A stretch of 64,000 nucleotides of DNA from Amylostereum areolatum. Taxonomy: Eukaryota; Basidiomycota; Agaricomycetes; Russulales; Stereaceae. The position numbers and the translations under genes are program-made. The notes beneath the pieces were generated by a model. It searched no databases and was not told the origin of the DNA. It saw only the letters and a program-made list of their open reading frames with translations. Of this stretch, positions 10,024-22,104 are shown in pieces (the first letter of the stretch is position 1; every line of letters begins with the position of its first letter). The stretch is from NCBI GenBank assembly GCA_012932865.1, contig SAXG01000022.1:310001-374000 (forward strand), written 5' to 3'.

Positions 10024-12116
10024 ATGCCCAGCTCGCTCGACCTTCCCATCACCCACCCGGCCAAGCGGCCTCGCGATGGCTCTCCACATCGGTCGACTGC
10101 CCGTGCTCGTCTACGTATGTCCAACTCTGTTTTCCTTTCGCTTTGCTTTCCTTCCGCTTTGACTTCTAACTCTCTCCACCCATTTCTTGTAGAAGATGAT
10201 TCGGCCTCTTCTCTTGATGTTTCTTCGCTTTCTGCGGCCGCCTTGTCTTCTTTCGGTTCGGTGCCCGATCTGGTTGCTCTCACCGCCGCCTCATCCGCAC
10301 CCTCATCCGGTAATCCCGCCGTCCCGCCATCTTCCATTTCTCTGCTCAATCGTCGGTTACCACCAGCCTCTCCTTCAACGACCGTCGACCCATCACCAAC
10401 TCTTCATGCTCCATCTGTGTGTGTCACACTGGGACATATGGATGATGGTGAGCTCAACGACTCTCGGATAGCCGACTCGTCTCACATCCTATTCCAGTGT
10501 TGTCCTCCTCGCCGGTTGAACGCGCACCTTCCACATCGTCGCATCCTGGAGGTTGCGCCACATCAGCCGTACCTTCCAGCTCTGTGTCTGGTACGTCGTC
10601 CGAGTCATCTATCCGAGGCATATACTGATTTATGCCCTCCCTTCTCTCTTTCCTTCACCTTCACGTGTGCCGTCGCTTTCCGGGTATGTCTCATTTGTCC
10701 TCCTCGACTTTACGACTTTGCGACGTTACGACTTTGTGACTTTGTGACATCTCGTCCACTACCAGGCATTGTGTTTTCCTTATTACCCCCTCGTTGTCGC
10801 TCCTCTTCGCTTTCGTCCGTCTCCGTTGGTATTCTAAATCAATGGTTTTCATATCTGCGCTCTGTTCGCTCGTGTGATGTCGTGATTAATGTGTTAAGGC
10901 ATGAGAAAAGGTCCTATGTCATACTGGATTCTGCATCCCTCGGTCCTGCTCTCGAACACTTCGGCACCTGGACTCTTTCTGCATTGCGTGATGTAGCCAC
11001 GAATCATTCCGTCGTTACTGGCCGTTCTTCAACCAAAGTCTCCATCTTGAAGTCTCTCCAAGGTCACGCTTGCAGCTCACAATGTACTTCGTCTGTCCTG
11101 ATCTTCGTTCAGCTTCAAAACATCCGAAAGAAGGCTCCGCTTCGTGTCGGCCGTTCTCATCCATCCACTGTCTTTCGCGTTGACGCCCAGCCTGCAGTTG
11201 AGCACCAAGCCACTCTTGCCGGGCAGCTTACTAGTGAACCCACTTTTTCTGTTGCCCCTACCATTGATTTGTCTTTGCGCCTCCCTGGGCACTCCAACGA
11301 TACTTTTCCTCCGTCTTGTCCTGCTGATTTACGTTATGTCATTATCCGTGAGTGGCAATCTGCTATGGATCCCTACCGATGGGTCATGAAGACGTGTGCC
11401 GTGTGCGGGCAACGAAAGTTTCCTGACGATGTTGACTTTCTTGAACCGACTGACTCTGTGTTGCAGCTTCTTTGCGATGACGATCTGATCCCGTCCCTCC
11501 ACCCTCGCGACTACAACTTTGATGCGTATGCCCATGCCTTGCTTCATCGCAATGGTCTGACTCAGACTACAGCGCGTGCCCGCTTTCGGGCTTGCACCAC
11601 CTGCCGCTCTGCTTTGGCCCGCAAGGAGAAACCAGTCAATGCCATTTCCAACAAGTTCTACTACGCACATGATCTCCTACCTGCTGAAGTGCGCGATGCC
11701 TTTGCGTCGTCTTCCGTGTGCGATCGTCAATATGCATCTGCGTGTCGAATAACACAAATCTCTTACCTGGTCTCGCTTGACAACGGAGGTATTGCGGGCG
11801 CACAGCAGAAAATGACCCGAGGACATTGTGCCATTATTCCGCAGGATGTTGGCCAGATGTCTTCTCTTTTGCCCATCGCTCCCGCCGATCTTGACTATGC
11901 AGTATGCGTCCTGTACGTCGGTGCTGGTGTGAAGCCCACGACTGACAACATCAAGAAGTTGTATCCCGTACTCGTATCGATCCGTTGCGTTGACTTGATG
12001 TCTCGTTTTCTCACCGAGCTCAATCAGCACTACATTGAGTACAGAATCACTTACTCTCCGTCTAATCTTCGCGAGCTCGCTGCCAGCGGTGACTTCACGA
12101 CTCCAATGAGCGTAGC
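10024..12116 (+). pseudogene. Helitron N-terminal region (intron-rich head plus DUF6570-like domain)
   Basis: The frame from ATG 10024 ('MPSSLDLPITHPAKRPRDG') is open to 12246, but the first ~1 kb probably contains introns: a clear GTATGT...TTGTAG pair at about 10114-10193 and another GTATGT...CCAG pair at about 10684-10766. From ~11390 the translation has the DUF6570 look: a 'CAVCGQRKFP' knuckle, 'ACTTCRSAL', then 'RGHCAIIPQDV', a domain that commonly precedes Helitron helicases in fungi. Near 12115 the homologous sequence passes from this frame to the one used by the replication initiator ('AAMSSGYDRRGHDRLQIP'), a net loss of one base. The part is thus broken as sequenced. Role inferred from family: nucleic-acid recognition within the transposase polyprotein. 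Confidence 0.65.
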
Positions 12117-15100
12117 GTGGCCGCAATGTCGTCTGGTTATGACCGTCGTGGGCATGATCGTTTACAGATCCCAGATAACGAGTTGCTGCTCGAGAACGTC
12201 GGCTACGCGTCCACAAATAGCACCAACATTGTTCATACTGCCATGAGGGCGCAAGCCCTGCAATGGTGTCTCGACCGCAAACCGTTTATCCAAGTCAATG
12301 ACGGCGGCGGCTTGCTTTCGGATCGCGATCCCCGCATGATGACCTTCGCTTTCCCGCACCTTGATCCTTGGGGCATCGGTGGCTTCAATCATCCAGGGAG
12401 AACCGGCAAGTACAATATTAACATGGAGCGTCAACTGAAAAACTTGATGATGATGGACGACGCACCCTTCGCGTCCGATCCAAATTTCGCGTATGTCTGC
12501 TGGAACGCCATTCAGCGCTTGGAAGCGAGCCGGTCCACGTCTTTTCGAATCGCCGAGAATCGCTATCGTGAAGTTGCAGATGTCCTCATGAACTCTGCCG
12601 ACATTCTCACAGATATGGAGAAGAGATGGTCCAAGGATCCCACCATCAAACCGTCGACGCGCCAAGAAAAGAGGATAGCCAACGCCATTGAACAGATCAA
12701 GGTTATCTGCCGTGGTGTTCGTGGCTCAAACGGTTCCCGGAAACAGATGCGCAATCGGATTCGGTCTCTGCTGAAGTCGTATGGATGCCCTGCGTTGTTC
12801 GTCACCTTGAACCCGTCCGATTTACATTCTCGTCTCATTCATGTTTTGTGCGGCGGCGACCCCGAATCATTTGACAGGATGAGCGGGTGGGAACGTGCTA
12901 AACAAGTAGCTGAGCATCCTGCAGAAGCTGCAATATTCTTCGACAAGGTCATTTCTGAGTTCGTGTCTACTATTCTACGGTACAAGCGCGGGGAGGGCCT
13001 CTTTGGTTTGTGTGAGGCTTATTTCGGAACAGTAGAGGCACAAGGACGTGGAACGCTCCATTGTCATATGCTTATATGGATGAAGGGCAACCTATCGCCG
13101 CAGAAACTGCGAGACAAGATGAACGCGGATGCCACATTCAAGTCGTCGTTGTTCGGGTGGCTGGAAACGATCATAAAATGCGAACTGCCTGACATGGAGC
13201 CCTTGCTGGCGGATGCTCCGGTAACAAAACCTACGCTCGACGGAGATCCACGCACGGCCATCCCGCCGATTCGCCCCGAAACGATGAACGCTGACGACTT
13301 GGCCGAGTTCGAAGAAAAGTTTAAACTTTTCATCCGAGATCTTGCCGTCGCCTGCAACTGGCACGAACATCGGGACACCTGCTGGAAGTACCTCAAACCA
13401 GGTGAACCACGAGACGATGCTCACTGTCGGATGCGTGTAGATGGCTCCATGAGGTCTTTCACCGAACTCGACGAAGAAACAGGTTCTATTCTGTTACGCC
13501 GCCTGCATCCTTGGATCAACAACTTTAACGATGTCGTTTTATTCCTGCTTCAAAGCAATATGGACATCAAGTTTATCGGGTCCGGGCCTGCCGCAAAAGC
13601 GCTTGTTTATTATATAACGGACTACATTACCAAGAGCGGGCTGAGTTTGTATCACGGTCTTCAAGCTATACTCGCGGCAATTAAAAAGACTAAGAGGTTA
13701 AGGTCGGATGGCGCCGACTCTGAAGAGTCTCGTGGTGAATATAGGCGTTCTTTCTTGATCCGCTGCATCAACGCAATGACTGGTCGTCTGGAGCTGTCGT
13801 CGGCACAAGTAATGAGCTTTATTGTTGGAGGTGGTGATTACTATACCAGTCATTCGTTTGCACCTCTGTACTGGGGTGATATGGACCATTTCTTCCCGCC
13901 CAGTGATGTCACCGACGTCCCGCTGGATGACCTTGATAACGTGGCAATTGCTGAGACCGAAGATGTTGAGAGTCTACCCCACGGTGATGTAAACACGGGT
14001 GCCGTCGATGAACCCAGGGTGGCAAGTGAGGATGCAGAGATGATTGATGCTGACCTACCCGTGCCCGCAAGCGACGATGAAAACCCCCTCTCTGATATTT
14101 TCTCGACTCAGGAGCCCGAGTCCCTGTCTTTGAACGTCAGTATCTCGTCCGCCGGTCTCGTCGGGAGTAATTTTCTCACTGATTATCGGCTTAGACCGTT
14201 TGCGCACGTTTTTCAGGCCATGTCAGTTTGGGAGTATGCGTCCATCGTTGAGAAAGTTAAATTGGCGATGCAAGCCGATACGGATGAAACCACCGACGCT
14301 GTTAACGACTCTGGGGACGCGCCGTCGCTTCACGCTCCGCCAAAGAACCGTTACTTCTTCTCCGATGAGCACCCACAATGCCGTACCCATGTCGTGAAGC
14401 TGCGTGATTACGGCCATGTGCCGGTGCTTGCAGGGCCTGTGATTCCTCGCAGAGAGTTAGGCGAACGATCTGAAGACATCTTCTCTCGAGCAATGCTTAT
14501 CTTGTTCAAACCCTGGCGGTCGGTTGATGATCTTGCTCTCCCAGGTTTATCGTAGAAGCAGCGATTTGAGGGCCACTGTTTTCCTCAGCATCTGGCCAAT
14601 ATTATCGCGAACATCAATGTCGAGAACGAGTGTAGAGATGCTCGAAATGATCATTCCGAAAGCAGACGGCTGGGTTTGGCGGAAGCCCTCCTCCCTGTCC
14701 CTGTTCGAGTCCGTCCTGAGCAGGCCGATGATGTCTTTCTTGAAGCCCTAGGAAATGACCGGGTTTTGCAGAAGTCACACACGCTTGTCGCTGACGGTGA
14801 CCTGGGCGACGACAGTCTTGATGATAGTATTGGAGTCGACGAAGACCGGGATATGGTGTCGCGTGAGTCAGTTGGGATCCTTGCAAGAACACAAATTCTT
14901 ACATTACAACCAAACCTGTCTACCCCACTCTGGGACGTGACATCTGTCGTGGATCCCAAGACAGGTTTTCCGGAGTGTGACGTCGCCGCTCTGGAAGTCG
15001 AAATGAACGCGTTGCGGAAAATTAAACGCCCTGCGGTGCGTACATTGTCTTCTCCGCCTACGTCTGGCAACCCGCCTCCACCTCGTTCTCGCCGACCCGA

Positions 15101-16775
15101 GGATCCGCAGGCTGCGTGGAGAACCTTAACGGATGGCACTGGTTCTGTGGGTGATGAGGCACTGGCGTCGAACCCTAAAACTTTGCTAATGGACATAGTC
15201 CGGGATATGAGCCTGCTCGACAACGAAGAAAAAACCATGGCACTCACGATTGTGGCGGATCACGAACGGGTTGGTAGGCATGCGGGCGAACATCTGCTCT
15301 TGTTTATCTCTGGCATTGGTGGTACCGGAAAGAGCTACGTCATCAAAGCCATTGTTGAGTACTTTAGGCGAAGGGAGCTCAGCTTGAGCCTCCTTCTGAG
15401 TGCACCTACGGGAATAGCAGCTGTGCTTATCGAGGGTTATACTGTACACGCACTTACGTTTCTAGGTGGTCGAAAGACCTCGGAATGTCCGCCTTTGTGA
15501 AGCAAGAATGCCGAAGACCTTGTTAACTTGTGGCGGGATGTCGAGTATCTCATAATTGACGAGATATCGATGGTGTCTGCGCGCACGCTGGCTCAAGTGT
15601 CAAAGCGATTACGTGAGGCAAAAAGCTGGAAGACTGGCGCGAAGGATCAGCCTTTCGGAGGAGTGCACATCATCTTCACGGGAGATTTTGGACAGCTTAC
15701 CCCGGTTTGCGCTTTGTCCCTCTTCAACCATGAGCTCGTGTCCAAAATCGGATCAATCCAGGGCTTGACGGCTGAAGGCCAAGACGCGTTGAATGGGGTA
15801 TATTTGTGGAGGCTCGTGGATCGTGTGGTGATATTGAAGAAGAACATGCGTCAGGCGACGGACCCTGCCTATGGAAACATGGTCACACGTATTCGCGTTG
15901 GGAAGGGCACATACATTCGTAAACCGGGGGGTGAAAAGCCCGACTTTGAGATCTTATCTGGCAGAGTGCTCGAATCGTTGCGACGACGAGCTCCGTCGAG
16001 TCTCCTCCGATTTAAGGGATGTCCTATTATTGTTAGTGAAAAGCGCACTCGAGATGCTATAAACCTTGCCATGGTTCGCTCCTTGGCGCACAGCACCAAC
16101 GAAGATGTTGTATATTTGAGTGCAAGAGATGTGATTGGATCTATACCCGTGTCAGGTCCTCTGGTGGAGAAACTGAAGAGATTAGGGTCAACGCATACAG
16201 ATGATGTGCTAGGGTACCTACCCGTGGTCGTGGGCATGCGAGTCATGGTAATGGAGACAACTTATATGCGGTATGGTATTGTCAATGGTAGGGAAGGTAT
16301 TTTGCGGCATGTTGAGGTGGAGGTTGGAGAAGATGGGTGCGTGTACCCGGTGTGCGCGTACGTTGAGTTTGAGAATTGCGAGATGATGTGTCCTGGCATT
16401 CCTGCGGGTACTGTTCCGATCTTCCCGGTCGAGAGCGCGGTCAAATATGTCTCTAAGTCGACGAAGCGCACTTTCAGATTCAAGCGTACACAGCTGCCTC
16501 TCCTTCCTTCTTACGCGTACACCGACTACAAAAGTCAGGGTCGCTCCCTTGACACGGTTATCGTGGACATTGCAGGTTCACGCTCGCTGCAAAGTCTATA
16601 TGTGATGCTTTCGCGCGTGAAGACACTTGAAGGGCTCGCCGTGTTGCGGTTTTTCCCAAGCTCGACCATTGCAAAGGAGCTTAAATCGGAATTCCGAGAT
16701 GAGTTTAATCGCCTCAATGAGCTCGCCCACAACACGATGAGCTGGTTTCGTATGCAGCAGGGTTTGTACATGTAA
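12117..16775 (+). pseudogene. Helitron Rep/PIF1-like helicase polyprotein with two nonsense codons
   Basis: One frame runs from 12117 to a stop at 16773-16775 apart from TAG at 14553 and TGA at 15498, each where a Trp is expected ('ALPGLS*KQRFEGH' and 'ECPPL*SKNAEDL'). Visible parts: Helitron_like_N region ('LLKSYGCPALFVTLNPSDL'), the HUH nickase motif ('GRGTLHCHMLIWMKG' at ~13045-13090), tyrosines of the strand-transfer helix ('LVYYITDYITKSGL' at ~13604), Walker A ('GIGGTGKSYV' at ~15314), Walker B ('YLIIDEISMVSA'), motif III ('IFTGDFGQLTPV') and C-terminal SF1 motifs ('YKSQGRSLDTVIVD', 'YVMLSRVKTLEGL'). The enzyme nicks and unwinds its own DNA for rolling-circle transposition. All catalytic residues I can check are present, so only the nonsense codons and the upstream frameshift inactivate it. 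Confidence 0.85.
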
Positions 16776-16822
16776 ATACATTTACGCACGCCGCACGCTC
16801 TACGCGAGGGATCAATGAGCTC

Positions 16823-18057
16823 TTAGACACCCATAACCCCCAACAAATCCGGCAGAGCGGAAACGGCCGCCTCGCCCTCAAGAACCTCGTCTTCCTGCAC
16901 TTCCTCGTCGGTGGCCTCGCTCTCCTGGGTGTCCATATCGTCATCCCCATCGAAAAGCATCGGGGTTGATAACATGGTAACGGGAAGGGGCACATTGGCA
17001 GCCAGAGCGGGCGCTGGGAATTGCATTTCCTACGTGGTCCATTAGTGGGAGACAGGGATGGTGGAAAACCGACCACTTACCTCTATAGTGTTGGCCTCCG
17101 GGCATAGCTGGACGACGTGGGTAAAAAAGAGGTGTGGGCTGACCGTAGGAACACCAAACGGGTCCTTGCGTGGGACCGCAATGTCGAACCGAGCGTTGGC
17201 GCAAACAAAATCGCCTGGGCGAAAGAGCGCGGATGCGCACGTCTTCACGCGACCAGTTGCAAGGCGTCGACCGAAGGAGGGTTTGTCCACAACCCGCCAA
17301 GCGGGCCCCAGAACCTGAAGGCGACCTGCTGGGTCGTCCATAGCTGTGATGACAGACGGCGGTGGGTTATCAACGCGATCGATCTAAAGCGTGGTGTCAG
17401 AAAGGCGGATGAGATGATACTGTGAACGCACTTTTGTGAAGACACGGCGGTTCATGCTAATGCTAATCGTGTGACGGTTGCGCAGTTCTTCGTACTCGGC
17501 CGACGTCAGGTTGCGGGAGCGCAGAGTTGATATGATGAGGGCCTTGATGTCGACAAGGCACTGAGCCTGCTCACGAAAAAGGTCGCCGTATGGACCTGCC
17601 TCCAGATGAAGAAACTGCATGGCGCGGGGCCCTCCATCACTCTGCCTGTGCGTGCTTGTAAGAAAAGGTAGAACGGATATACGAAGTGATAAATGTACCC
17701 GTTCCAGTTGCCGAAGATATCAAAGTTGTGCCGACCGAGGACGCCATAAATCTTGATGCTGACTTCGTAGACGATGTGTCCGTTGGCCTGAAGGTAGACG
17801 TACGCGAAGGGCCAAGTAGAGTCGAGTGGGCGAGGTATCGAAATGATACGCGCCCATTCCGTCTTCCCGACATGATCACCGGGAACAACCTCCCAGGCGT
17901 CAAGACGGGGGAGGGACTTGTCGCTAGCCAGACGGACCACAGGCGGAAAAGCGTCGCGGACGAGCAGGGTTCCTGCGGACAGCGGGGCTAGAGTCCAGCA
18001 AGAGTTAGTCGTTGAAGCGCTGCGATGTTATGGGCGTGCACCTTTGATATAGGACAT
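16823..18057 (-). CDS. Five-exon gene of unknown function beside the Helitron (gene M)
   Basis: Exons 18057-18042, 17987-17683, 17641-17432, 17383-17081 and 17029-16823 join in frame to a 346-aa protein. Introns are 54, 41, 48 and 51 nt with proper GT-AG ends. It starts 'MSYIKAPLSAG' and ends with an acidic tail ('EVQEDEVLEGE'). No known domain is recognised. Residues ~240-280 contain 'LFRPGDFVCANARFDIAV' followed by 'PHLFFTHVVQLCPE'; the GD-hydrophobic pattern followed by alternating strands recurs in the A1 and A4 genes further right and is reminiscent of small beta-barrels such as OB folds, which is inference only. The stop is 48 bp from the convergent Helitron helicase stop, so the gene may be Helitron cargo or simply the neighbour of the insertion. 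Confidence 0.65.
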
Positions 18058-19268
18058 GTCAGTCGGATGTGCGACGAATAAACGAGCGGGGAACAATCGA
18101 ACGAGGAATAGGTGGTTAGATCTGCCAGGTATTTATCACTTGGTCGTTACGTGCGGACCGCGGGTAGATCTGTTTGGGGGTGGGGAAAATTGCCATGCCT
18201 TGGTGGAAATGGCCGGGAGGCTGGCGGGAACACCAGGACACTGGGAAGACGTATCACTTTGGTTAGTATTCGTGGTGAGATGCGCGCACACGACGTCAGG
18301 TAGTCGGTCACGTGTTACGAGATTCAACGTCTCGCGCACGCTGCAAGGCTTAGTATTGCCTCTCACATCCTCCTCAACTCACTCATTTGCAACCACGATC
18401 CTGCCGTTCCGCCGTCGCGTCTGTACATTCTGCCAAGATATGTGGGCAGCCCCCGCGTCGGAACCTTGTTTTTCAGTCAGCTTGGAGGCCTCCGCATCTT
18501 CATTTTTCTTTTCGTCGACGTGCCCCGTTGTCGGGTCTTTTCGTCTCTTCCGCTCCGAACTCTGGCTCGTTCAGCTCAACCCGCACACCCCTATTGTTTT
18601 TTTTTTTTCATTGCTTCGTTCTGTGGAACGGACATATTGTCACGCGCCTCGGCGATGCCGTGGTTTCTTGTTTCAGAGGGGGCCGTTTGTGCGTGGTCAG
18701 GGTGCGTTACTCTTCCCCGCTCGATGGCGCAAACATCCTAAATATTTCTTCCTATAGGTCTTCTGGGGCACGCAATTATCATGTTCTGGTTTTGCGTGGT
18801 CGCGTACCATCTCCAGGTGTCTTCAATGTTTAAGACTGTGGATCGGTGTGCGCCACGGCAGTGAATACACCTACCGGGTGAGTTCGCGTCTACCATTCTA
18901 CGTGTGGCGGCTTTCGCCCCCCCTATTTCACTCTAATTCCGTAGAGCCTACACGTGTTATCGCTTGCTCGTCGCCATCCGCCAAGCGATGCTCTCACAGC
19001 CCGCTTTTTTTCGGGAGGCTCGCCGGTTCAGTTGCGTTTTTGCGGATGCGTTCTGTCGGCTCGATGGCGGCCCATGTCAGACCTCGGCTGCGGCGGATGC
19101 AAATCCATGGTGTTGGGGTGGAGAGGATTTTTTTCGTTGGACTGTTTTGGAATCGAGGATGAGTGAAAGATGGCGCGCCTGTTCCTTTATCTGCGGGGGG
19201 CAAAGTACTGGCTCTGCAGCAACTCCTGCTCTTTCCCCCCTTCCTTCCTTCCATCTTTGCATCTTCCA
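18058..19268. other. Interval between divergent genes M and A1
   Basis: Likely promoter region for both genes. It has a long T run near 18600 and several long but T-rich, domain-free frames (for example 18387-18833). No gene or repeat is supported. Confidence 0.35.
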
Positions 19269-20396
19269 ATGGCTCCCCCGCCCAAGCGCAAAGCTGCCTC
19301 CTCAGTGGATGTGCCTCCTCAGGACGATGATGCCCCGGGCCCGTCTGCGTAAGTCCTTATTCTTCAATCACACCTGTTCGCGTCTGACTCTGTGGTCGGA
19401 GTAGCAGCGCGGACGATCAAGGGGGAGTTGTGGTCTCGCCGACAGTTCCACCTCCAGGCCCCGAAGAGTTCGTTCTTCTGTTATCTCTGTATGCTCTGTT
19501 TCTCACCTAAGTGCTCGCCGTGCAGACCTCACTCCCTGATCGGTGCCCCCTTGGACCCTATCGACGTTGGTGAAGACTGGCCCTTTACTTTAGCTGGGTA
19601 TGCAATACCGTCTTTGTCTGCCTGACAACCCACTGACCTATCATAGGCGTATACAGAGTCTGCACTCCTTCGTCAACGTCAGCACCGGTGTCTATGGTGT
19701 CAAGGCAGTCCCCGCTGGCCTGTCTTGGACTACGAACAGAGTGGTGTCGTCGACTCTGTGCGTCACTGGTTCAGATCAACCCCTCGCGATCTGGATTCCA
19801 GTCACGATCTCTAAGTTATGGCTTTACGATGCCTCTGGTAATCCTCATCGTCGTGCTTCTCTCACCGGGACCCCGGTGTGTGACGTCGACACCGTCATGC
19901 TACGAAACCTGGTTCGGAACTTCTCCTCCGGTGGTGCGTACTGTTGCTTTCATGTCTTCCATGTAACTGATATCAATCTAATAGGACATGGGACCGAGCC
20001 TCTTCACGAGATTCGTGCCTCGAGGGATCAGAGCACGAAAGTTCGTGGAGAACGGGCTCTCTCCGTCAGTCTCCCCTATCACTTGCTATTGTGCATCAAA
20101 ACTAACTCAATAAACCAGGTCCGCGACTTCGACCAGGTGTATAACGCCACCGTAGCGTTGAAAAAGAAGGAGGCCATAGAGATGCTGGATGGGTCGTCTC
20201 TCTCCGAAGGTGATGCCGTTGTGCTCGAGGTCACTGTCACCCGCTACTACGACAAGTGGTCGCCCGACAAAAAGCCGGCCTTCGACAGCTGGAAGGTCTC
20301 CTTCAAATGGACTCTGTCTACGTCCTGCACCAAGGTGTTGACCAACCCCGTGTCAAGCGTGTCCGGGCCCAAGGCGTCGCCGATTTCGAGCTGTAG
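19269..20396 (+). CDS. Unknown-family protein A1 (multi-exon, possible 3' frameshift)
   Basis: Six exons: 19269-19348, 19405-19488, 19526-19597, 19647-19933, 19985-20064 and 20119 onward. All introns have GT-AG ends and keep the frame. The protein begins with a basic/Ser/Pro-rich, probably disordered segment ('MAPPPKRKAASS'), followed by 'FVNVSTGVYGVKAVPAGLSW' and 'LAIWIPVTISKLWLYDASG', then 'LSEGDAVVLEVTVTRYYDKW' and 'SWKVSF'. Near 20300 the A4 paralogue ('NWKYVTFRLDRISVI') suggests the sequence should continue in another frame ('QMDSVYVLHQGVD...') to a stop at 20394-20396, meaning one base is missing. Without that the frame ends at 20463. Family members A2 and A4 lie further right. Function unknown. 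Confidence 0.55.
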
Positions 20397-20463
20397 CGAA
20401 TGGTTTTTTCTTCATAGTGTTAATTTCTTTTACCATTTCTCTCGTACACCGCCTGCCATGTAA

Positions 20464-20863
20464 TTTCGTTGTGTTGTTTCGAGTGTAATGCGATTTACCT
20501 TCGTCCAATATGCCATGCAGTGAAGTCCATCAATGAGACGTGCCTGCACGCAAATCTGCCGCGTAAGAACGATGGCTTCCGTCCTTGTTAACACGCTCCT
20601 CACGCGCACGCCTTGCTTTCTCCCTTTGCGACTCAATCTCATCTGTGTGACGAAGATATCAGCAGGGAATGGGGAATGTTTACACCTGCGCGGCCGCCAT
20701 GGTATCCGATGGGGGTTTCGAACATTGTGCGTTTGAAACTATGTAATTTGAACGTGTCTCTAATTCTATGTAGAGTTGCGGCCCAGACCACTGCACCCCT
20801 ATCTACGTATACTCAACTCGTCCCGGATGGGGTTTGCTTCATTCCAACTCTTCTTACGCCACC
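20464..20863. other. Intergenic region upstream of N1
   Basis: No gene supported. It ends in an excellent translation context (GCCACCATGG) for the downstream gene N1. Confidence 0.4.
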
Positions 20864-21775
20864 ATGGACCTCGCCCGCCAGGATACGCTTTACCTTCACC
20901 GCACGTTCGACGATGTCACAATGTCTCTCCCACTGTCTGCCCTAGGTGACGCGGCCAGATCTAGCAAGGACTTCGACCACACCGTTCGTGCTCTCATCCA
21001 GAGCGAAGTCTTCAGCGCCCTATCACAATTCGTCACCGCGCCGACGCGTTTCCGCAACGTCCTTCGCTCCTCTAAGGCCGTGATAGGAGGTTCCTTCGCT
21101 CTGCACATAGCTCTACGCGCCGGAATGACATGGCGTCCGGCGAACTTGGACATCTACTGTCCTTACAAGACATTCCCGTCTATGATCAAGTTGCTGGTCG
21201 ACACCGAGGGCTATGCGATCATGGCCATGACGGCGTCAGGACATCCTTCATCGCCCGATTTCAAGAATGACATTGTCACCGCGTTCTCGCTCATTCGTGT
21301 CCACGACAACACTCGAGTCGCCATTTATTCCACGACCAACCCTTCCCCCTTACCCGCCATCACACGTGCATGGGCAACTCATCTTGTCAACTTCGTCACA
21401 GCCGACAGTGTTTGTGTTGCCTACCCCGTCCTGACCCTCGACGGACACTCCAGGCTTGTCCCGTCGGAGAACCTCAGCAAATTCGCCGACGCTGGAGAGA
21501 AGGGCCGTGCGCACGGCATGGAGGTCCACAAGTTTTGCGGAGCATCGCCGTCGCATTTCAGTGGCCAACCCTCCCCGTATTGCCCGCATTATGTCAGGAA
21601 ATTCGGGGACGATGCCTGCCTCACGGTATACTTCGGAGACGACGATGTTACGAAAGATGATCTCGTGTGGGACGACGAGGTTTCGTGGCGGTGGGGCGGA
21701 TCGGATGGATGTGGGGATGGTTGCGAGCTGGGTACCGAGCGTATGATTGACGTAAAGGTGAAGTTATTCATGTAA
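20864..21775 (+). CDS. Nucleotidyltransferase-fold-like protein N1 (first Asp lost)
   Basis: An uninterrupted 303-aa frame. The ATG at 20864 sits in GCCACCATGG, which decides the start. Residues ~1-70 are helical and correspond in position to the F-box-like segment of N2 and N3. Residues 73-97 carry 'VIGGSFAL' and, 14 residues later, 'NLDIYC'. This is the layout of Pol-beta-type nucleotidyltransferases (GG/GS then DxD), but the first Asp is Asn. The position of the third acidic residue reads 'TRVAIYS', so it is also lost. The C-terminus has 'YCPHYVRKFGDDAC' and a Cys/Gly-rich 'WGGSDGCGDGCE', conserved in form in N2 and N4. I infer a non-catalytic member of the family. Substrate and partners are unknown. 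Confidence 0.7.
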   Translation: MDLARQDTLYLHRTFDDVTMSLPLSALGDAARSSKDFDHTVRALIQSEVFSALSQFVTAPTRFRNVLRSSKAVIGGSFALHIALRAGMTWRPANLDIYCPYKTFPSMIKLLVDTEGYAIMAMTASGHPSSPDFKNDIVTAFSLIRVHDNTRVAIYSTTNPSPLPAITRAWATHLVNFVTADSVCVAYPVLTLDGHSRLVPSENLSKFADAGEKGRAHGMEVHKFCGASPSHFSGQPSPYCPHYVRKFGDDACLTVYFGDDDVTKDDLVWDDEVSWRWGGSDGCGDGCELGTERMIDVKVKLFM

Positions 21776-22104
21776 TCCGCGGAGGTCCACACATGTACTA
21801 TCGCGAGGAATGCCGATACGACCAGGAATGCGTAATTTAATGATTGTTGAACGGATGGTGCTACTGAAGCAAGCGGCTGTGCATATTGTCACGTGCTGAC
21901 TGCGCAAATATCGCTGTTCTGGACTTACGCGGCCTCGTCCAAACCATCGACATCTGCCTCTGCGAGTAATCCTGCCTGGGGGCTGGTTTCTTTCACGACC
22001 TGATTGTTCGAGTTTTTTTACTGAAAGGTGTGTACTTACATCATCTGAACACGTTGCTGGGCTTACCGATTCACTTTCAGTGGTTCTGCACACCTAACAA
22101 AAGG
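21776..22104. other. Intergenic region N1-N2
   Basis: Short interval with no coding signal that I can support; presumably the terminator of N1 and promoter of N2. Confidence 0.4.

Larger units (their letters stand above)
10024..16775 (+). mobile_element. Helitron rolling-circle transposon, near-complete coding region
   Basis: Coding extent of a Helitron: a DUF6570-like N-terminal part, a Helitron-like replication initiator with HUH motif, and a PIF1-like helicase, in that order. The insertion ends (5'-TC and 3'-CTRR with hairpin) were looked for but not found with confidence, so these coordinates mark only the coding part. Damage is light: one single-base frameshift near 12115 and two Trp-to-stop substitutions (14553-14555 and 15498-15500), so the copy is recent but not autonomous as sequenced. 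Confidence 0.85.

Noticed and set aside
18387..18833. Plus-strand frames between genes M and A1
   Set aside because: Phe/Ser/Leu-rich translation caused by T-rich sequence; no splice sites or domains support a gene.
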